From Negativicutes bacterium (GTDB taxonomy: Bacteria; Bacillota_C; Negativicutes; Sporomusales_B; JARLHX01): 16,384 bases of DNA. The stretch's first letter is position 1, and each line of letters begins with the position of its first letter. The stretch is from the NCBI GenBank assembly GCA_031292015.1, contig JARLHY010000029.1, positions 1 to 16,384 of the forward strand. Reading direction: 5' to 3'. A model generated the notes under the pieces. The model was not told where the DNA came from, searched no databases, and saw only the letters and a list, made by a program, of their open reading frames with translations. This document shows, one piece after another, positions 15,126 to 16,384 of the stretch. The position numbers and the translations under genes were made by a program.

Positions 15126-16106
15126 ATGAAATTTGTTCTTGCGAATACCCATGAGAAAGATGAAATCGCGATGCGCGACGCCTACTGTCAGACCTTGATC
15201 GAGCTGGCGCGGCAAGACGAACGGATCGTCTCTGTCGACGCCGACGTAATGAATTCCATGGGCACCGTTCCGTTTCAGAAAGCCTTCCCTGACCGCTGCT
15301 TCAACTGCGGTATTCAGGAAGCGAACATGATCGGCGTTGCCGCCGGACTTTCCGCTACCGGAATGATCCCTTTTGCCCACACATTCGGCGTGTTCGCCAC
15401 CCGCCGGGTCTTTGACCAGGTATTTGTTTCCTGCTCCTATGCCAAGCTTAATGTCAAGATCATCGGCGGCGACCCGGGAATCACTGCCGCCTTTAACGGC
15501 GGCACGCATATGCCCTTCGAAGACATGGGGATCATGCGCAACATTCCCGAAATGACCATCATCGAACCCACCGACGCGGTCATGATGCGGGACATAACCC
15601 GCAAAATCGCATCGTTGTACGGCGTTTTCTACATTCGTTCCGCCCGCAAGAATGTCGTCAAAGTCTACGGCGAAGGTTCGACCTTCGATATCGGCAAAGC
15701 GGCCCTTTTGCGCGACGGCAGGGATGTAACCATCATTGCGTCAGGCGTTCTTACCGACGAAGCCCTGAAAGCGGCCGAAATCCTGTCCGCCCGGGGTATA
15801 TCGGCCAGAATTCTCAACATGTTTACCATAAAACCTATCGACAAGGACGCCGTCATCCAGGCCGCCCGGGATACCGGAGCCATTGTGACTGTGGAGAACC
15901 ACAACATTATCGGCGGTCTCGGCTCCGCCGTGGCCGAAGTCTTGGTTGAAAATGCCCTTGTTCCCATGGAACGGGTAGGAATCCAGGACATCTTTGGCGA
16001 AGTTGGCCCGGAAGAATATCTCAAGCAGCGCTTCGGGCTCACCGCCGCCGATATTGCCGCCAAAGCCGACAAAGCTATGACCCGCAAGGGGGCGGCCCTT
16101 TCCTGA
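15126..16106 (+). CDS. Transketolase-like protein, C-terminal (PYR) subunit
   Basis: A 326-aa protein equal to the pyrimidine-binding plus C-terminal domains of transketolase. It carries the catalytic Glu in GIQEANMIGVAAGL (E65), the HTFGVFATRR segment, and a C-terminal transketolase domain with TIIASGVLTDEALKAAE and VENHNIIGGLGSAVAEVL. It should form an alpha2beta2 enzyme with the preceding subunit, whose stop is 17 nt upstream. ATG 15126 fits best: GGCGGTGA (15113-15120) precedes it, and the GTG at 15117 lies within that ribosome binding site. With only one split transketolase visible and no ketose isomerase, the donor and acceptor sugars remain open. Confidence 0.92.
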   Translation: MKFVLANTHEKDEIAMRDAYCQTLIELARQDERIVSVDADVMNSMGTVPFQKAFPDRCFNCGIQEANMIGVAAGLSATGMIPFAHTFGVFATRRVFDQVFVSCSYAKLNVKIIGGDPGITAAFNGGTHMPFEDMGIMRNIPEMTIIEPTDAVMMRDITRKIASLYGVFYIRSARKNVVKVYGEGSTFDIGKAALLRDGRDVTIIASGVLTDEALKAAEILSARGISARILNMFTIKPIDKDAVIQAARDTGAIVTVENHNIIGGLGSAVAEVLVENALVPMERVGIQDIFGEVGPEEYLKQRFGLTAADIAAKADKAMTRKGAALS

Positions 16107-16156
16107 ACGAACCTGAGCGGCTTTCTGCTTGAAGATCTTTATCAAGGAGGATTGCT

Positions 16157-16384
16157 ATGCAAACAGGATTGGCAGGAAAGACAGCCGTTATTACAGGTTC
16201 GACCCGCGGCATCGGCCGGGGCATTGCCGCAGCTATGGCCGAGGCCGGCGCCAGGGTCGTCGTCATCAGCCGCAGCGCCGAGGATTGCCGCCGGGTGGCC
16301 GGGGAACTGGCCGCCGACGGCAGGGATGCACTGGGCATTGCCGCCGACGTGACCAGGCGGCAGGATATTGACTCTCTGATCGAC
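16157..16384 (+). CDS. SDR-family oxidoreductase (third copy), cut off by the window end
   Basis: The first 76 codons of another short-chain dehydrogenase run to the last base of the window without a stop. AAGGAGG (16144-16150) lies 6 nt before ATG 16157. The cofactor loop TGSTRGIG is at residues 13-20, followed by a beta-2 strand VVVISRS, whose R suggests NADP preference, and GIAADVTRRQDID. It is clearly different from the other two SDRs of the operon (TGSTRGIG rather than TGGATGIG), so it is not a recent duplicate. It follows the transketolase C gene by 50 nt and shows that the operon continues beyond 16384. Confidence 0.88.
   Translation, partial: MQTGLAGKTAVITGSTRGIGRGIAAAMAEAGARVVVISRSAEDCRRVAGELAADGRDALGIAADVTRRQDIDSLID

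Noticed and set aside
14278..16106. The sulfoquinovose transketolase (sulfo-TK) pathway as the explanation for the split transketolase
   Set aside because: No isomerase, sulfonate exporter or sulfo-sugar enzyme is seen in the window, and the lactonase, cyclase and Dabb genes do not belong to that pathway.
1..16384. tRNA, rRNA, CRISPR arrays, insertion sequences, phage genes or toxin-antitoxin genes
   Set aside because: I looked for cloverleaf-type sequences, spaced direct repeats, terminal inverted repeats and transposase-like proteins and saw none.

Overview
The window looks like a moderately GC-rich (high 50s % by eye) Bacillota chromosome, most likely an anaerobe of the Clostridia or Negativicutes. 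The grounds are the strong GGAGG-type ribosome binding sites, frequent TTG and GTG starts, the DUF3189/DUF512 pair, and the DUF512-cobO-der-plsY-gpsA order typical of such genomes. The species cannot be named from this sequence alone.

Region 1 (1-5573) is a housekeeping block, all on the + strand. A DUF3189 gene (possibly with a CTG start) is followed by a putative terminator. Then come a PDZ/radical-SAM DUF512 protein, a corrinoid adenosyltransferase, the ribosome-assembly GTPase Der, the acyl-phosphate glycerol-3-phosphate acyltransferase PlsY and the glycerol-3-phosphate dehydrogenase GpsA. PlsY and GpsA act in successive steps of phospholipid synthesis. A clean intrinsic terminator closes the block.

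Region 2 (5574-6890) is a single LacI-family regulator gene. It has a near-consensus sigma-A promoter, a perfect 16-bp palindromic operator at the predicted transcription start, a structured ~145-nt leader and a strong terminator.

Region 3 (6890-16384, running off the end) is a catabolic operon of unknown substrate. A second near-consensus promoter carries the same operator at +1, so the LacI protein very probably represses both itself and this operon. A ~380-nt leader follows, containing possible attenuator-type alternative hairpins. The genes are: an MFS transporter, an SDR dehydrogenase, a Dabb-domain protein, a COG3618 amidohydrolase (lactonase type), a beta-hydroxyacid dehydrogenase, a cyclase-family metal hydrolase, a GlcG/HbpS-like protein, a second SDR (about 65% identical to the first), a split transketolase (N and C subunits), and the start of a third SDR.

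The gene set suggests uptake of a polyhydroxylated or cyclic compound, oxidation by SDRs, ring or lactone opening by the two hydrolases, further redox steps, and a two-carbon transfer by the split transketolase. No kinase, aldolase or isomerase of a standard sugar pathway is visible. The substrate is unknown, and this operon is the most interesting part of the window.
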